Of a DNA stretch of 55,178 nt, positions 34,074 to 42,670 are shown one piece after another. The stretch spans positions 1 through 55,178 of the forward strand of contig PDSJ01000033.1 of assembly GCA_002748425.1 (NCBI GenBank), written 5' to 3'. The notes below the pieces were generated by a model. That model did not search any database, had not been told where the DNA came from, and saw nothing but the letters and a program-made list of their open reading frames with translations. The translations under genes and the position numbers were made by a program. Position 1 is the first letter of the stretch, and each line of letters opens with the position of its first letter. The stretch comes from a candidate division KSB3 bacterium. Its GTDB lineage: Bacteria > Moduliflexota > Moduliflexia > Moduliflexales > Moduliflexaceae.

Positions 34074-34895
34074 CTAGTCCATTTCGAAACCGCCGTCAAC
34101 GTTCAGTGTTTGGCCGGTAATATAATCGGCATCCGCAGAACAGAGGAAGGCGATGGCCGCGGCCATTTCATCGGCAGTGCCGGGGCGTTTAAGCGGAATA
34201 CGCTCGATGAATGCATCAGATTCTTTTTTCGCATCAACCCCAAAGGCTTGACTCTTATCCTGAATATTCTGTTGCCACATCGGAGTCAGCACCACACTCG
34301 GTGCAATGGCATTCACATTAATGCCGTAGGGGGTAAAGGCTAAAGCAGCCGATTGCGTTAGACTTATGATGGCTGTTTTGCTGGCAGCATAATGCGCTTG
34401 ATACGAGCGGCCGCGCCTCCCGGAAATTGACGAAAGGTTCACGATTTTTCCGTAACTGCGATCCGCTTTTCCGTCAGCTTTGACATTGTCCGGAACCTGG
34501 GCGATCATTTGTCTGGCAGCAGCCTGGATACAGAAAAAGAGTCCTTTCAAATTAATATCGAGCACTCGATCCCACTCTGCTTCAGTGATATCCAAAAAAC
34601 TTTTACTTTGCACGATGCCTGCGCTGTTGACCAGGATATCAAGGCGCCCAAATTCTGCGACAGCCTGATCGATCATAGGCTGAATTTCCGCGACATGTCC
34701 AAGATTTACCTGATGCGCTAAAGCACGTCCCCCCAGCCTGCGGATTTCTTCAGCTGTTTGTTCCGCTTCCTGCATCTTAATGTCAGCGATCAACACGGCG
34801 GCCCCTTCTTGAGCGAAGCGCAACGCTGTTCCTCGTCCAATCCCTTGTCCAGCTCCAGTTATCAGAGCGACTTTTCCCTGCATTTGCTGTTCCAT
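34074..34895 (-). CDS. Short-chain dehydrogenase/reductase
   Basis: A 273-residue SDR. The coenzyme motif is ALITGAGQGIGRGTALRFA (residues 9-27), NSAG is at about 92 and the catalytic serine lies in KIVNLSSISGRRG. YQAHYAASK gives the Tyr-x3-Lys pair, and the C-terminus ITGQTLNVDGGFEMD is typical. It oxidises or reduces a hydroxyl group of a sugar, sugar acid or related compound with NAD(P). It is the last intact gene of the system 2 TRAP operon, 140 bp after the cyclase gene. The substrate is unknown. Confidence 0.9.
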   Translation of the reverse strand: MEQQMQGKVALITGAGQGIGRGTALRFAQEGAAVLIADIKMQEAEQTAEEIRRLGGRALAHQVNLGHVAEIQPMIDQAVAEFGRLDILVNSAGIVQSKSFLDITEAEWDRVLDINLKGLFFCIQAAARQMIAQVPDNVKADGKADRSYGKIVNLSSISGRRGRSYQAHYAASKTAIISLTQSAALAFTPYGINVNAIAPSVVLTPMWQQNIQDKSQAFGVDAKKESDAFIERIPLKRPGTADEMAAAIAFLCSADADYITGQTLNVDGGFEMD

Positions 34896-35035
34896 CGCAA
34901 TATCTTCCCAGCGACCGGTGCGCCTCCTCTACATTCGGTGACACACAGGCGTTCGGCTCCTTAACAAAACGACAACCCGGCCAGAGTAGATGCCCTGTCC
35001 GCATCCTTTCTCATGAAAAAAACTACAGACATAAT

Positions 35036-35704
35036 TTATACGATCTCCTTGGCGATCACTCTCGCAGGCGCTCCATCGGCATTCGGAATTTTTAACGGCA
35101 GGGCACAAAGGAACACCCGAGCTTGTGTCAATTCCTTCGTATTACACAAGTACTCCATCAGTATGACACCATTGCGCAGCAAGACATCGTGGGTGACGAA
35201 TTCCGACAAATGAGCATACTCTCCTTTCAACGTCAGTCGAATGGGATAGTCCTGCGGAAAATCGAACGCAACCGAGCGAACCTTTTTGCGTAACAGCCAC
35301 TCAGCTGCCTGACGAGTCATATACGGGGATTTTGTCCAGAATTCAGGGCTGTGAGGGGAAAAGCTCCGATCCCACGCAGTTTTCAGGAGAACAATGTCTC
35401 CCTGCTGGATGTGCTGCCCGGCTTTTGCGATCTGCTCTTCCTCAATTGGAGCATCAGCGCCAATATCCGTCAGATCCAGAACTGCACAGTCTCCGACCAC
35501 CTGCTTGAGGGAAATATCATCAGTTGTCGTTCCGTCGGCCAGGATATGACGAGGAGAATCAATATGTGTAAAAGCATGAACGCTCCAGCATACATGTGTT
35601 ATTTGAAAGTTGTCTCCCTGCAGTAAATCACCGGACTGCCTTCTCTCGATCTTCCAACGAAAATGCGTGTCAATCGGCATGCTCAGATCGATAAGTCTGT
35701 CCAT
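35036..35704 (-). CDS. Cyclase family protein (kynurenine-formamidase-like)
   Basis: A 222-residue metal-dependent hydrolase of the cyclase family when started at the ATG with CAGGAG nine bases upstream (35704); a longer frame to 35734 reads into the attC site. The metal motif VHAFTHIDSPRHILADG corresponds to the family HxGTHxDxPxH, with AF in place of the usual GT-preceding glycine. GDIVLLKTAWDRSF and FDFPQDYPIRLT are later conserved regions. Family members hydrolyse amides or lactones. It belongs to the system 2 TRAP operon; a foreign cassette now separates it from dctM. Confidence 0.82.
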   Translation of the reverse strand: MDRLIDLSMPIDTHFRWKIERRQSGDLLQGDNFQITHVCWSVHAFTHIDSPRHILADGTTTDDISLKQVVGDCAVLDLTDIGADAPIEEEQIAKAGQHIQQGDIVLLKTAWDRSFSPHSPEFWTKSPYMTRQAAEWLLRKKVRSVAFDFPQDYPIRLTLKGEYAHLSEFVTHDVLLRNGVILMEYLCNTKELTQARVFLCALPLKIPNADGAPARVIAKEIV

Positions 35705-35718
35705 CGTATTTTTCTCCT

Positions 35719-35773
35719 GTAACGCAGAGTTCACCGGCGAGTGGAACGAATCCCGTGAAACGACTTGTTATAC
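35719..35773 (-). other. attC-like recombination site 7 (single inserted cassette)
   Basis: On the - strand GTATAACAAG begins the site and TGCGTTAC ends it. GTTTCACGGG pairs with CCGGTGAAC through a compact stem. It is strongly similar to the site at 5299-5357 (AACAAGTCGTTTCAC, TTCGTTCCACTCGCC and GTGAACT are shared). It directly follows the DUF4279 gene and abuts the ribosome site of the cyclase gene. Confidence 0.85.
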
Positions 35774-36223
35774 ATTGTTTTTATTAATCAGCAGCCAAAC
35801 AGTATATATCTATATCTAATTCCAGACCTGTTTCACTAAGTAATTCAATTTCTTCTTTTCCGAAGTGCAGCCCTGGATTACAGCCCTCAAAGATATAGTG
35901 AACAATTGAGAGTTCTCCTTCACAGCTTGAAACGACCTGTTTTATTTGCTTTTTTCTTGGTCGAATATGTTCTTCCAGGAACTCACGCACTTGGTCAGAA
36001 ACCCAGGATTGATCTTCTTTATCTACCCTGAATTGCCAGCAGTTAGTCTTATATTTCTTTGTTATTCTATTATCAGCTGTGCCAATGTGATACTCTTGGT
36101 TTTTTAATGCAACCCATGTTGGTTTTAATCCTATCTTTTCAGTAAGTTCTTCTGGGGAACATGAAAACCCTTCAAGTCTTATTGCAATATGATTTTGGTC
36201 TGCTTTCATATTGTGTTGTAGAA
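35723..36223 (-). mobile_element. Single 501-bp gene cassette inserted in the TRAP operon
   Basis: The cassette consists of a DUF4279 gene and an attC site. Cutting between G and TT at both ends (minus-strand G^TTC at 36224/36223 and G^TTA at 35723/35722) and rejoining puts the dctM stop codon 23 nt from the cyclase ATG, with CAGGAG intact in between. That is a normal tight operon junction. The insertion therefore looks like integrase action at a secondary site outside an integron. Confidence 0.75.
35784..36209 (-). CDS. DUF4279 domain protein carried by a cassette
   Basis: A 141-residue protein matching the DUF4279 pattern. It starts HIAIRLEGFSCSPEELTEKI, has GLKPTWVALKNQEYHIG with the PT-type turn, a WQFRVDKEDQSWVSDQV middle, and ends GLELDIDIYCLAA. 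The function of the family is unknown; it is common in cassettes and accessory islands, where immunity roles have been suggested, which I cannot confirm. The gene is AT-rich compared with its neighbours. It has no recognisable promoter of its own and probably rides on the TRAP operon transcript. Confidence 0.75.
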   Translation of the reverse strand: MKADQNHIAIRLEGFSCSPEELTEKIGLKPTWVALKNQEYHIGTADNRITKKYKTNCWQFRVDKEDQSWVSDQVREFLEEHIRPRKKQIKQVVSSCEGELSIVHYIFEGCNPGLHFGKEEIELLSETGLELDIDIYCLAAD

Positions 36224-36228
36224 CAATA

Positions 36229-37512
36229 TTATTTGCCTGTTAAGCCCGGAAGAGTCATGGTGATCTCCGGAATAAAGATGCACAACAGTAAGGCAAACAA
36301 CAACGCGAAAAAGAACGGCAGGCTTTCCTGTATGACGCCTTCCGGTTTTGTTTTCGCAATCGAAGCAGAGAGGTAGATAAGATAGCCGACAGGCGGTGTG
36401 CACAAACCGATCATGAGATTCATCACAATAACGACTCCGAAATGGAGCGGACTGATTCCAAGCTCGACAACCGTCGGAAGTAACATCGGAATAAGAATGA
36501 TCAGAGCAGCCAGTGGGTCCATGAAGAGACCGACGATAAGCACGGCAACATTCACGAGGAGCAGGACAATCCATGGTGTCTCGGAAACTGAAAAGATGAG
36601 TTCTGCAACCTGGTGACTGATTTGCAGATCGGCAACAATCCATGCAAAAATCGATGACGCGCCGAGAATCACCATAATCGTTGAAGTGCCTGCGGCAGCT
36701 TGAAGAAGCGAGGTCCAGCAGTCTTTCCAACTGAGTTCCCGATAGATGAATTTTCCGACCAAAAAACTGTAAACTGCGGCAACAGCCCCTGCTTCGGTCG
36801 CCGTAAACACTCCGCCAAGGATCCCTCCAACAATGATCAATGGCGACACCAGCGCGAATCCTGCGTTTCCTCCTGTCTGCAAAATTCTGCGCGCCGTCAC
36901 CGATTCTTCACATGGATAGTTTCGCCGATCGCTGATAACATATACAGCCGCCATCAGGCAGCACCCGATCAACAGTCCCGGGACGATCCCGCCCAGAAAC
37001 ATCTTGCCGACCGACACCTCTGCCAGGCTCGCATAGACAAGCATCGGAATGCTCGGAGGGATAATAGGACCGATCACTGAAGAGGTTTGCGTGACAGCAG
37101 CGGAAAATTCCCTTGAAAAACCTTTCCGGGCCATCGCCGGAATCATCACCGTTCCGATTGCAGCAGTGTCGGCAACCGCTGATCCCGAAATCCCTGAGAA
37201 CACAATGCTCGACACAATGTTCACATGTGCCAGGCCACCTTTGATATGGCCCACCAAGGCATGTGCAAAATCAACAACCCGCTCCGTGATACCGCCTCGG
37301 TTCATCAACTCGCCTGCGAAAAAAAAGAACACGATCGCGAGCAAAAGCGATTGATCCATCCCGCTGACAAAAAGCTGTGGCACAACCACAAGCGGAAGCC
37401 CGGGACGAAAGATCACCAGCGTGACAAGAGAGGCGGCGAGGATGCTGAAGACCAGGGGCAGGCTTAATGCACTCAAGAGCAGCATTGTTCCCAGGAGCAC
37501 GATAATTACCAT
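36229..37512 (-). CDS. dctM: TRAP transporter large permease DctM (system 2)
   Basis: A 427-residue large TRAP permease when started at the ATG (37510-37512) preceded by AGGAGGAAAGACC; upstream in-frame codons are coding in dctQ. Family marks are ALVGHIKGGLAHVNIVSSIV, SSVIGPIIPPSIPMLVYA, GGVFTATEAGAVAAVYSF and NLMIGLCTPPVGYLIYL. It overlaps the dctQ end by 7 bp, so the subunits are coupled. The stop codon (36229-36231) is eight bases from the cassette insertion point. Confidence 0.93.
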   Translation of the reverse strand: MVIIVLLGTMLLLSALSLPLVFSILAASLVTLVIFRPGLPLVVVPQLFVSGMDQSLLLAIVFFFFAGELMNRGGITERVVDFAHALVGHIKGGLAHVNIVSSIVFSGISGSAVADTAAIGTVMIPAMARKGFSREFSAAVTQTSSVIGPIIPPSIPMLVYASLAEVSVGKMFLGGIVPGLLIGCCLMAAVYVISDRRNYPCEESVTARRILQTGGNAGFALVSPLIIVGGILGGVFTATEAGAVAAVYSFLVGKFIYRELSWKDCWTSLLQAAAGTSTIMVILGASSIFAWIVADLQISHQVAELIFSVSETPWIVLLLVNVAVLIVGLFMDPLAALIILIPMLLPTVVELGISPLHFGVVIVMNLMIGLCTPPVGYLIYLSASIAKTKPEGVIQESLPFFFALLFALLLCIFIPEITMTLPGLTGK

Positions 37513-37991
37513 GGTCTTTCCTCCTGTTTCCGCAGATCGCCCCATGCGCGTTCTGCCGCATGGGCAATAATCGCAATGCTCCATAAGCTTCCTGCACAGA
37601 CTAAGGCTAAAAATACATACTTCACAGACAGCTTGAGGCCGGTATACGTATCCCCTGCCGTCAGTGTGGCTAAAAACAGCGCGCCATGGACCATAAACAG
37701 AAGAATCGCAGCGGAGATCACGGCGCACCCTGTTTCTACGGCGAGCTGCAGCTTCTTTCCAAAGTGCTTCACAAGTATCTCGATACGCATGTGGGAAGCT
37801 CTGACTGCAGCAAGCATGATCATCCAGACGTAGAGGAGACGAGTCAGCTCTTCACTCCAGACAAGAGAGGACTTGAGGATATACCGGCTGATGACTTGTG
37901 CCGATGCGACGAACAACATTACAGCCAGTAGCCCTCCCACACAGGCATCCAACACACGATTCATTATTTTTACAATGTGCTGCATGTTCAT
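37506..37991 (-). CDS. dctQ: TRAP transporter small permease DctQ (system 2)
   Basis: A four-helix small TRAP subunit of 161 residues using the ATG at 37989-37991, which follows a GGGGGGGGAC run. The family pattern is RYILKSSLVWSEELTRLLYVW (split at about 38-58) and VRASHMRIEILVKHF. It sits between dctP and dctM. The alternative ATG two codons later is also possible. A strong hairpin precedes it. Confidence 0.9.
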   Translation of the reverse strand: MNMQHIVKIMNRVLDACVGGLLAVMLFVASAQVISRYILKSSLVWSEELTRLLYVWMIMLAAVRASHMRIEILVKHFGKKLQLAVETGCAVISAAILLFMVHGALFLATLTAGDTYTGLKLSVKYVFLALVCAGSLWSIAIIAHAAERAWGDLRKQEERPW

Positions 37992-38011
37992 CAGAGTCCC
38001 CCCCCTAATGT

Positions 38012-38049
38012 GCCGTGCGGCTGTCCTCAAAAGCCCGACCCCGCACGGC
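38012..38049 (-). promoter_or_regulatory. Perfect hairpin between dctP and dctQ (system 2)
   Basis: GCCGTGCGG (38012-38020) pairs perfectly with CCGCACGGC (38041-38049) around a 20-nt loop, in the 91-bp gap between dctP and dctQ. It follows the same position pattern as in systems 1 and 3. Confidence 0.7.
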
Positions 38050-38082
38050 TTTGCTCAGAAAGATTACTGTCCCATCGGCACA

Positions 38083-39072
38083 CTAATCTTTGTTGATCTC
38101 ATCGAGAATATCGCTTCCGTATTCTTCGACATACGCCTTCCATACCGGCTCGATCACAAGAGATCGAAAGGCTTCGATATCCGGCTCTTCCACGACCTCG
38201 ATGCCCTCTGCCTTCATCTTTGCTAAACTTTCACCGTTAAGGCTGCTGTTGAGTTCACGTTCATACTTTGCACTTTCCAGGGCTGCTTCCACGAGAATCT
38301 TCTGGTTTTCAGCAGTCAAGCTCTGAAATTTCGCAAGATTCATCACGAGAGGAGCGACGGTGTACGCATGATTGGTCAAGCTGAGGTAGTTCTGAACTTC
38401 ATGCAATCGGCTGGCATAGATATGGTGTACCGGATTCTCCTGACCATCGACAGTTTTGGTCTGAAGCGCCATGTACAACTCAGCAAAAGGCATTGGAGTG
38501 GGATTTGCGCCCAGAAGCTTGAACGCAAGGACATGAGCCGGGTTTGGAGTCGTGCGAATCTTTAAGCCTTTCAGATCTTCAGGACTATGGATGGGACGAG
38601 ATGAATTGCTAATATTTCGAAAACCGATTTCCCAGAATGCCAACCCTTTTAATTGATACTTCTCCAACGTATCCAGCAGACGGCGTCCGGCAGCTCCATC
38701 CAGAACATTGTACGCATGTTCACAGGACGTAAACAAAAAGGGAAGATCCAGGACATTTAGTTCGGGAGCAAAGGCCGTAAGATACGGGTTCCCGACCATC
38801 ACAAGATCGATTGTACCGATCCGTACGCCTTGCAGCTGAGTGGGAGAATTCCCCAATTCATTCCCAGGGTGAAGCGTGATTGTAAGCTGTCCGTTCGTCC
38901 GCTCTTCAACGAGTTCGGCAAAATGCTCGGCCGCTTTTGTGGCCGTATCCGTCGGTGCCCCATAGTGCCCGAAACTCAGAACGGTTTCCTGTGCTCCGCC
39001 ATTAGTTCCCAAAAACAACGTGCCGACGACGAGTAAACATGCGACAAACACTACGGCTTGTGTGAGTTTCAT
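38083..39072 (-). CDS. dctP: TRAP solute-binding protein DctP (system 2)
   Basis: A 329-residue exported receptor. Residues 1-27 are a signal peptide (AVVFVACLLVVGTLFLG), then VLSFGHYGAPTDTATKAAEHF. The signature block is GFRNISNSSRPIHSPEDLKG and LKIRTTPNPAHVLAFK, with the ligand arginine, and QTKTVDGQENPVHHIY follows. The operon context (transketolase halves upstream; DctQM, cyclase and SDR downstream) suggests a sugar-acid or keto-sugar ligand. AGAGGAGG precedes ATG. Confidence 0.93.
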   Translation of the reverse strand: MKLTQAVVFVACLLVVGTLFLGTNGGAQETVLSFGHYGAPTDTATKAAEHFAELVEERTNGQLTITLHPGNELGNSPTQLQGVRIGTIDLVMVGNPYLTAFAPELNVLDLPFLFTSCEHAYNVLDGAAGRRLLDTLEKYQLKGLAFWEIGFRNISNSSRPIHSPEDLKGLKIRTTPNPAHVLAFKLLGANPTPMPFAELYMALQTKTVDGQENPVHHIYASRLHEVQNYLSLTNHAYTVAPLVMNLAKFQSLTAENQKILVEAALESAKYERELNSSLNGESLAKMKAEGIEVVEEPDIEAFRSLVIEPVWKAYVEEYGSDILDEINKD

Positions 39073-39152
39073 AACAATCCTCCTCTGTAATTAAAGTTAT
39101 TGTCATTGCAGCGAGCCTGAGAACAACGGATACAGATTACAGGCAGCTCGGA

Positions 39153-40091
39153 TTACTGCTCGACGAAGTTCCGTGCCTTCTCAATAATTGCCTCCGTTGA
39201 AATCCCATATTTCATCAGCAGTTCGTCATAAGGGCCGGATTCGGTGAAACAATCCTGCACTCCAATCCGCTCTACCTTGACAGGACAGCAGCTTGATAAG
39301 GCCTCTGCAACAGCACTTCCGAGTCCGCCATAAATGTTATGCTCTTCAACAGTCAAGACCCGTCCGGTTTTTTGTGCTGATGCGACGAGAGTGTCAGTAT
39401 CCAGCGGTTTCAGAGTTGAGACCTCCAGAAGATCGACGGCAATCCCCTGCTGTGCAAGCTCTCCGGCAGCATCGACGGCAAAAGAAGTCGGCACCCCACA
39501 CACAGCAATGCTTAGGTCAGCGCCGTCGCGTATCTTGCGTATTTTTCCAATTTCCAGCTCTGCAGCTCCTGCGAACACGATCGGGCTGGGATTCCGACTC
39601 ATGCGGATAAAGCTGGGGCCTGGCCGTCTCAGAGCCTGTTTGAGGGCTTGGCGCACTTCCACAGCGTCGCCGGGAACGACGACCGTCATATTCGGCAGAG
39701 CCCTCATCACTGCCAAATCGCTAATCGATTGATGGCTGGCACCGTCGTAAGAATCCGAAAGCCCGGCATAGCCGGCGGCCAAGACAACAGGCAACGTATT
39801 ATAGCATACGACATTGCGGATTTGATCAGCCCCCTTTAGCGCAATAAAAAGGGCAAACGCACTCACGACCGGACGCAGGCCGCAGGTCGCCATTCCAGCG
39901 GCAATATCGATCATATTCGCTTCGGCGACACCGACATTAAAAAATCGTTCAGGATATTGCCGGCCGAACAATCCGGTTTTTGTACTGGATGAGACATCGG
40001 CGTCCAGGACCACTAGTTCGGGGATTTCCGGGGCAAGGGTCACTAACGCCTCCCCAAAGGCGTCACGCATGGCGATTCTCTGTGTTGTCAT
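39153..40091 (-). CDS. Transketolase, C-terminal subunit
   Basis: A 312-residue split transketolase chain with the pyrimidine-binding and C-terminal domains. AMRDAFGEALVTLAPEIPELVVLDADVS (split at 7-34), GLFGRQYPERFFNVGVAEANMIDIAAGMA with the catalytic glutamate, SYDGASHQSISDLAVMRALPNM, and LEVSTLKPLDTDTLV are visible. It moves two-carbon units between sugar phosphates with thiamine diphosphate, together with the N-terminal chain. It overlaps the upstream gene by 4 bp (ATGA). Confidence 0.93.
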   Translation of the reverse strand: MTTQRIAMRDAFGEALVTLAPEIPELVVLDADVSSSTKTGLFGRQYPERFFNVGVAEANMIDIAAGMATCGLRPVVSAFALFIALKGADQIRNVVCYNTLPVVLAAGYAGLSDSYDGASHQSISDLAVMRALPNMTVVVPGDAVEVRQALKQALRRPGPSFIRMSRNPSPIVFAGAAELEIGKIRKIRDGADLSIAVCGVPTSFAVDAAGELAQQGIAVDLLEVSTLKPLDTDTLVASAQKTGRVLTVEEHNIYGGLGSAVAEALSSCCPVKVERIGVQDCFTESGPYDELLMKYGISTEAIIEKARNFVEQ

Positions 40092-40990
40092 AGTTGAGCC
40101 TCCAATGCTTTCAGCGTAGTCATAAGTTCTGGACGGGCTTTTGCGTAGTCATCATCGCCGATCGGCGCACCGTGCCATTGGTGATTGTCTTCCATAAACG
40201 AAACGCCTTTGCCTTTATGGGTTGTGTAAATAACGACCACCGGCCAGCGAGATTGCTGCGCTGTCCAGTCGAATGATGCAAGGATATCCGCAATGCTGTG
40301 TCCATCGTATGTCTTTGGCGCAACGTTCCACTGAAAGGCCCGAAATTTATCCTCCAGAGGTTTCAATGGCATAATTTCGTCACTTGGCCCATCGAGTTGT
40401 ACCCCGTTCAGGTCGATAAGTGCCACCAGCCGTTCCGCTTGAAACTTGGCCGCCGCCATCAAAGCTTCCCAGGTTTGGCCTTCATTCAGACAACCTTCAC
40501 CCATCATGACGTAAGACCAAAAGGGCTTCTTTTGGATCCTCGCAGCCAGAGCCATGCCTAAGCTAACGGACAGACCGTGTCCCAATGCACCGGTGGACAT
40601 CTCGATACCAGGGGTTTTGTTCATGCAGGGATGTCCCTGCAGGCGGCTGTTAAGCTGGCGAAAACTATCCAGCTCTTCAACCGCAAAGTAGCCGCAATGC
40701 GCCAAGACCGAATAGAGCATGGCCGAGGCATGGCCTTTGCTCAGGACAAAGCGATCTCGCTCAGGCCAATCAGGCTGTTCAGGATCTATGTTCATCACAT
40801 GATAATAGAGTGTGGTAAGGATTTCTGCGGCTGATGAAGCGCCACCCCAATGGCCGGTACCTTTATCATGCAGAATATCCAGGACCTTGAGTCGCAAGTA
40901 TTGAGCCTGATATTGCATCAGGGCCGTTTTTTTTGTGAGATCGCTTTCGGAGATGATCTCCTGACGATCTAAACTTCGTAATGTTTCCAT
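40088..40990 (-). CDS. Transketolase, N-terminal subunit
   Basis: A 300-residue split transketolase chain. The thiamine diphosphate motif is MMGEGCLNEGQTWEALMAAA, with the closing LIDLNGVQLDGP; the usual GDG is GEG here. Also seen are LSKGHASAMLYSVLAHCG and GIEMSTGALGHGLSVSLG. Such split enzymes in catabolic operons often act as dedicated sugar-acid or keto-sugar transketolases. It is the first gene of the system 2 operon, downstream of a promoter/operator element. AAGGAGAGCC precedes ATG. Confidence 0.93.
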   Translation of the reverse strand: METLRSLDRQEIISESDLTKKTALMQYQAQYLRLKVLDILHDKGTGHWGGASSAAEILTTLYYHVMNIDPEQPDWPERDRFVLSKGHASAMLYSVLAHCGYFAVEELDSFRQLNSRLQGHPCMNKTPGIEMSTGALGHGLSVSLGMALAARIQKKPFWSYVMMGEGCLNEGQTWEALMAAAKFQAERLVALIDLNGVQLDGPSDEIMPLKPLEDKFRAFQWNVAPKTYDGHSIADILASFDWTAQQSRWPVVVIYTTHKGKGVSFMEDNHQWHGAPIGDDDYAKARPELMTTLKALEAQL

Positions 40991-41052
40991 GGCTCTCCTT
41001 CTTGAGATGTTAAAGAATCAGGACACGATTCACTGCTGATATGCTAAATATT

Positions 41053-41084
41053 ATATACAATATATGATCCATAAGAACTGTCAC
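41053..41084 (-). promoter_or_regulatory. Promoter/operator ahead of the transketolase operon
   Basis: GTGACA on the - strand (41079-41084), then 20 nt to GTATAT within a palindrome-rich stretch (AATATTATATACAATAT, 41047-41063). This is a weaker member of the TTGACA/GTATAC family. It also offers TATAAT a few bases downstream. It probably drives transketolase and TRAP system 2. Confidence 0.55.
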
Positions 41085-41129
41085 GCATTTTTGACGCATT
41101 TGCACGGAAAACAATGCAGGAGACTCCCA

Positions 41130-41957
41130 TCATATCGTTCGGTTATAGTCTGTAATCATGGGTTGTAAGGTCTCGATCGCCTGACGAGCTGCCGTATCCG
41201 GATCGGGTTTCGGCAGAATTTCAAGCGAGATCCAGCCACAATATTTGACTGTTTTCAAATGGCGGAAAATATCCGAAAAGTCGGTATGTCCCTGTCCGGG
41301 CGCCCAACGGTTTGAATCGGCGAAATGAATATACTCGACGTATTTGATATGACGCGCCAATTCTCCCCCAATCGCAACATCCTCGATATTCATATGAAAG
41401 ACATCTGGCATGAGTTTCATATTCGGCATATCAACTTTTTGCATCAGTTCCACGCCTTCTGCAACACTGTTGATGAAGTCGATTTCATAACGATTAACCG
41501 GTTCCAGAATCAGCGTGACCTCTTTTTGAGCCGCGTATGCGCACAGCGTACGGGCTAATTCAACAAAACGACCTTCAGCCTCCTCTCGGGGTGAAGCGCC
41601 GATCTGCCCTCGAACCCGTCCGATATTGACCAACTGTCCAAAATCCGCTGCCAGATCGATTAACGCCCGGAACACATCAGTCACTGCCGCACGTTTTGCC
41701 GGATCAGGATCGGTAAATGAGAGCCCCAAATCAGCATAAACCTGTCCACTTGAAATACAGGAAATTTCTAAACCGGTTTCCGCCAGCACGCGATCGAGTG
41801 TGCGCAGATCGACTTCTTCCGCATTTTTCAGCGCTAACTCCACTCCCTCATATCCCAAGTCTTTTGCTTTCCGGATGGATTTTTCCAGTCCTCGAAACAC
41901 GACAAATGCACTGGGCAGCGCCTGCTCATCAGCAATAGCTACTGCAAGTTTTATCAT
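41130..41957 (-). CDS. Sugar phosphate isomerase/epimerase (xylose-isomerase-like barrel)
   Basis: A 275-residue TIM-barrel protein of the AP-endonuclease-2 fold used by sugar isomerases. AKDLGYEGVELALKNAEEVD is the first barrel section and ISCISSGQVYADLGLSF the second. Likely metal ligands are in VTLILEPVNRYEIDFINSV (Glu), MKLMPDVFHMNIED (Asp, His), YIHFADSNRWAPGQGHTD (His) and WISLEILPKPD (Glu). It may isomerise a keto acid sugar such as an oxo-tetronate, as OtnI does in the four-carbon-acid pathway, but the substrate is inferred. It is the last gene of the system 3 TRAP operon. Confidence 0.85.
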   Translation of the reverse strand: MIKLAVAIADEQALPSAFVVFRGLEKSIRKAKDLGYEGVELALKNAEEVDLRTLDRVLAETGLEISCISSGQVYADLGLSFTDPDPAKRAAVTDVFRALIDLAADFGQLVNIGRVRGQIGASPREEAEGRFVELARTLCAYAAQKEVTLILEPVNRYEIDFINSVAEGVELMQKVDMPNMKLMPDVFHMNIEDVAIGGELARHIKYVEYIHFADSNRWAPGQGHTDFSDIFRHLKTVKYCGWISLEILPKPDPDTAARQAIETLQPMITDYNRTI

Positions 41958-42001
41958 AATGTTCCTCCTTACAGGTTTCTGTTGCGGAGCGTAGGTTGAG
42001 C

Positions 42002-42658
42002 TTACGCCGAAAGTATCTGCTGAATTTTCGGGCCGATAAAGTCGAGGCTCGAAAGGACTTTTGGTCTTATTGTCTCATCGAAGTTCGCGAGCACTCTCGC
42101 GATCGAAATCTGTGCCAGGATCACGACATCAACGCTGTGTAAAAGCTCATGGACCACACGGACCACTTCAGCATCATGTCCCTCACAATCACCGGCGTTC
42201 AATTTCCAGAACGCTTCCGGGCATACACGTGAAAGCACGCTGGGATGTCTTCCGGTCCGCTGCGAGACTTCCGAAATCAACAAGTTTGAAGGACCTTCCG
42301 TTGTCGGATTTGTCATGACAAGTCCGATACTTGCAGCGTGATTAACGGCCCATTCAATCATCGGCTCGTCAATTTTCAGGACCGGAATGCCCACGGCTTT
42401 TTGAATATCATTGACGCATGGTGACAACGACGAGCAGGAGACAAGTGCCAGCTCGGCCCCTTGGCGCTCAAGCGATTTGACCATAGCAGTCATCCATTCC
42501 GTCATTTCCGGACCAATGCTCCCTTCGCGTTTTAACGCCCTTAATAAGCCCTCATCCATCACGTGCAGAATATCGATGTCCCGGCATGACGAGACAACAG
42601 CGCTGTGAACCGCGTCGATCACCATCCTCGTCGAATGCAGCATTCCGATCGTTAGCAT
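42002..42658 (-). CDS. Asp/Glu/hydantoin racemase family protein
   Basis: A 218-residue protein of the aspartate/glutamate racemase superfamily. The first catalytic cysteine lies in ELALVSCSSLSPCVNDIQ. The second normally cysteine-bearing position reads VVILAQISIARVL, with no cysteine, so a true two-cysteine racemase mechanism is unlikely. IGLVMTNPTTEGPS is the middle strand. Relatives include decarboxylases and isomerases of malonate or hydroxy-acid type. It lies between the VOC gene and the isomerase in the system 3 operon. Confidence 0.75.
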   Translation of the reverse strand: MLTIGMLHSTRMVIDAVHSAVVSSCRDIDILHVMDEGLLRALKREGSIGPEMTEWMTAMVKSLERQGAELALVSCSSLSPCVNDIQKAVGIPVLKIDEPMIEWAVNHAASIGLVMTNPTTEGPSNLLISEVSQRTGRHPSVLSRVCPEAFWKLNAGDCEGHDAEVVRVVHELLHSVDVVILAQISIARVLANFDETIRPKVLSSLDFIGPKIQQILSA

Positions 42659-42670
42659 CCTGATGCTCCT

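Noticed and set aside
36229..37728. Longer dctM starting at 37728
   Set aside because: The extra 72 residues are antisense-like dctQ coding in another frame; the internal ATG has an excellent ribosome site.
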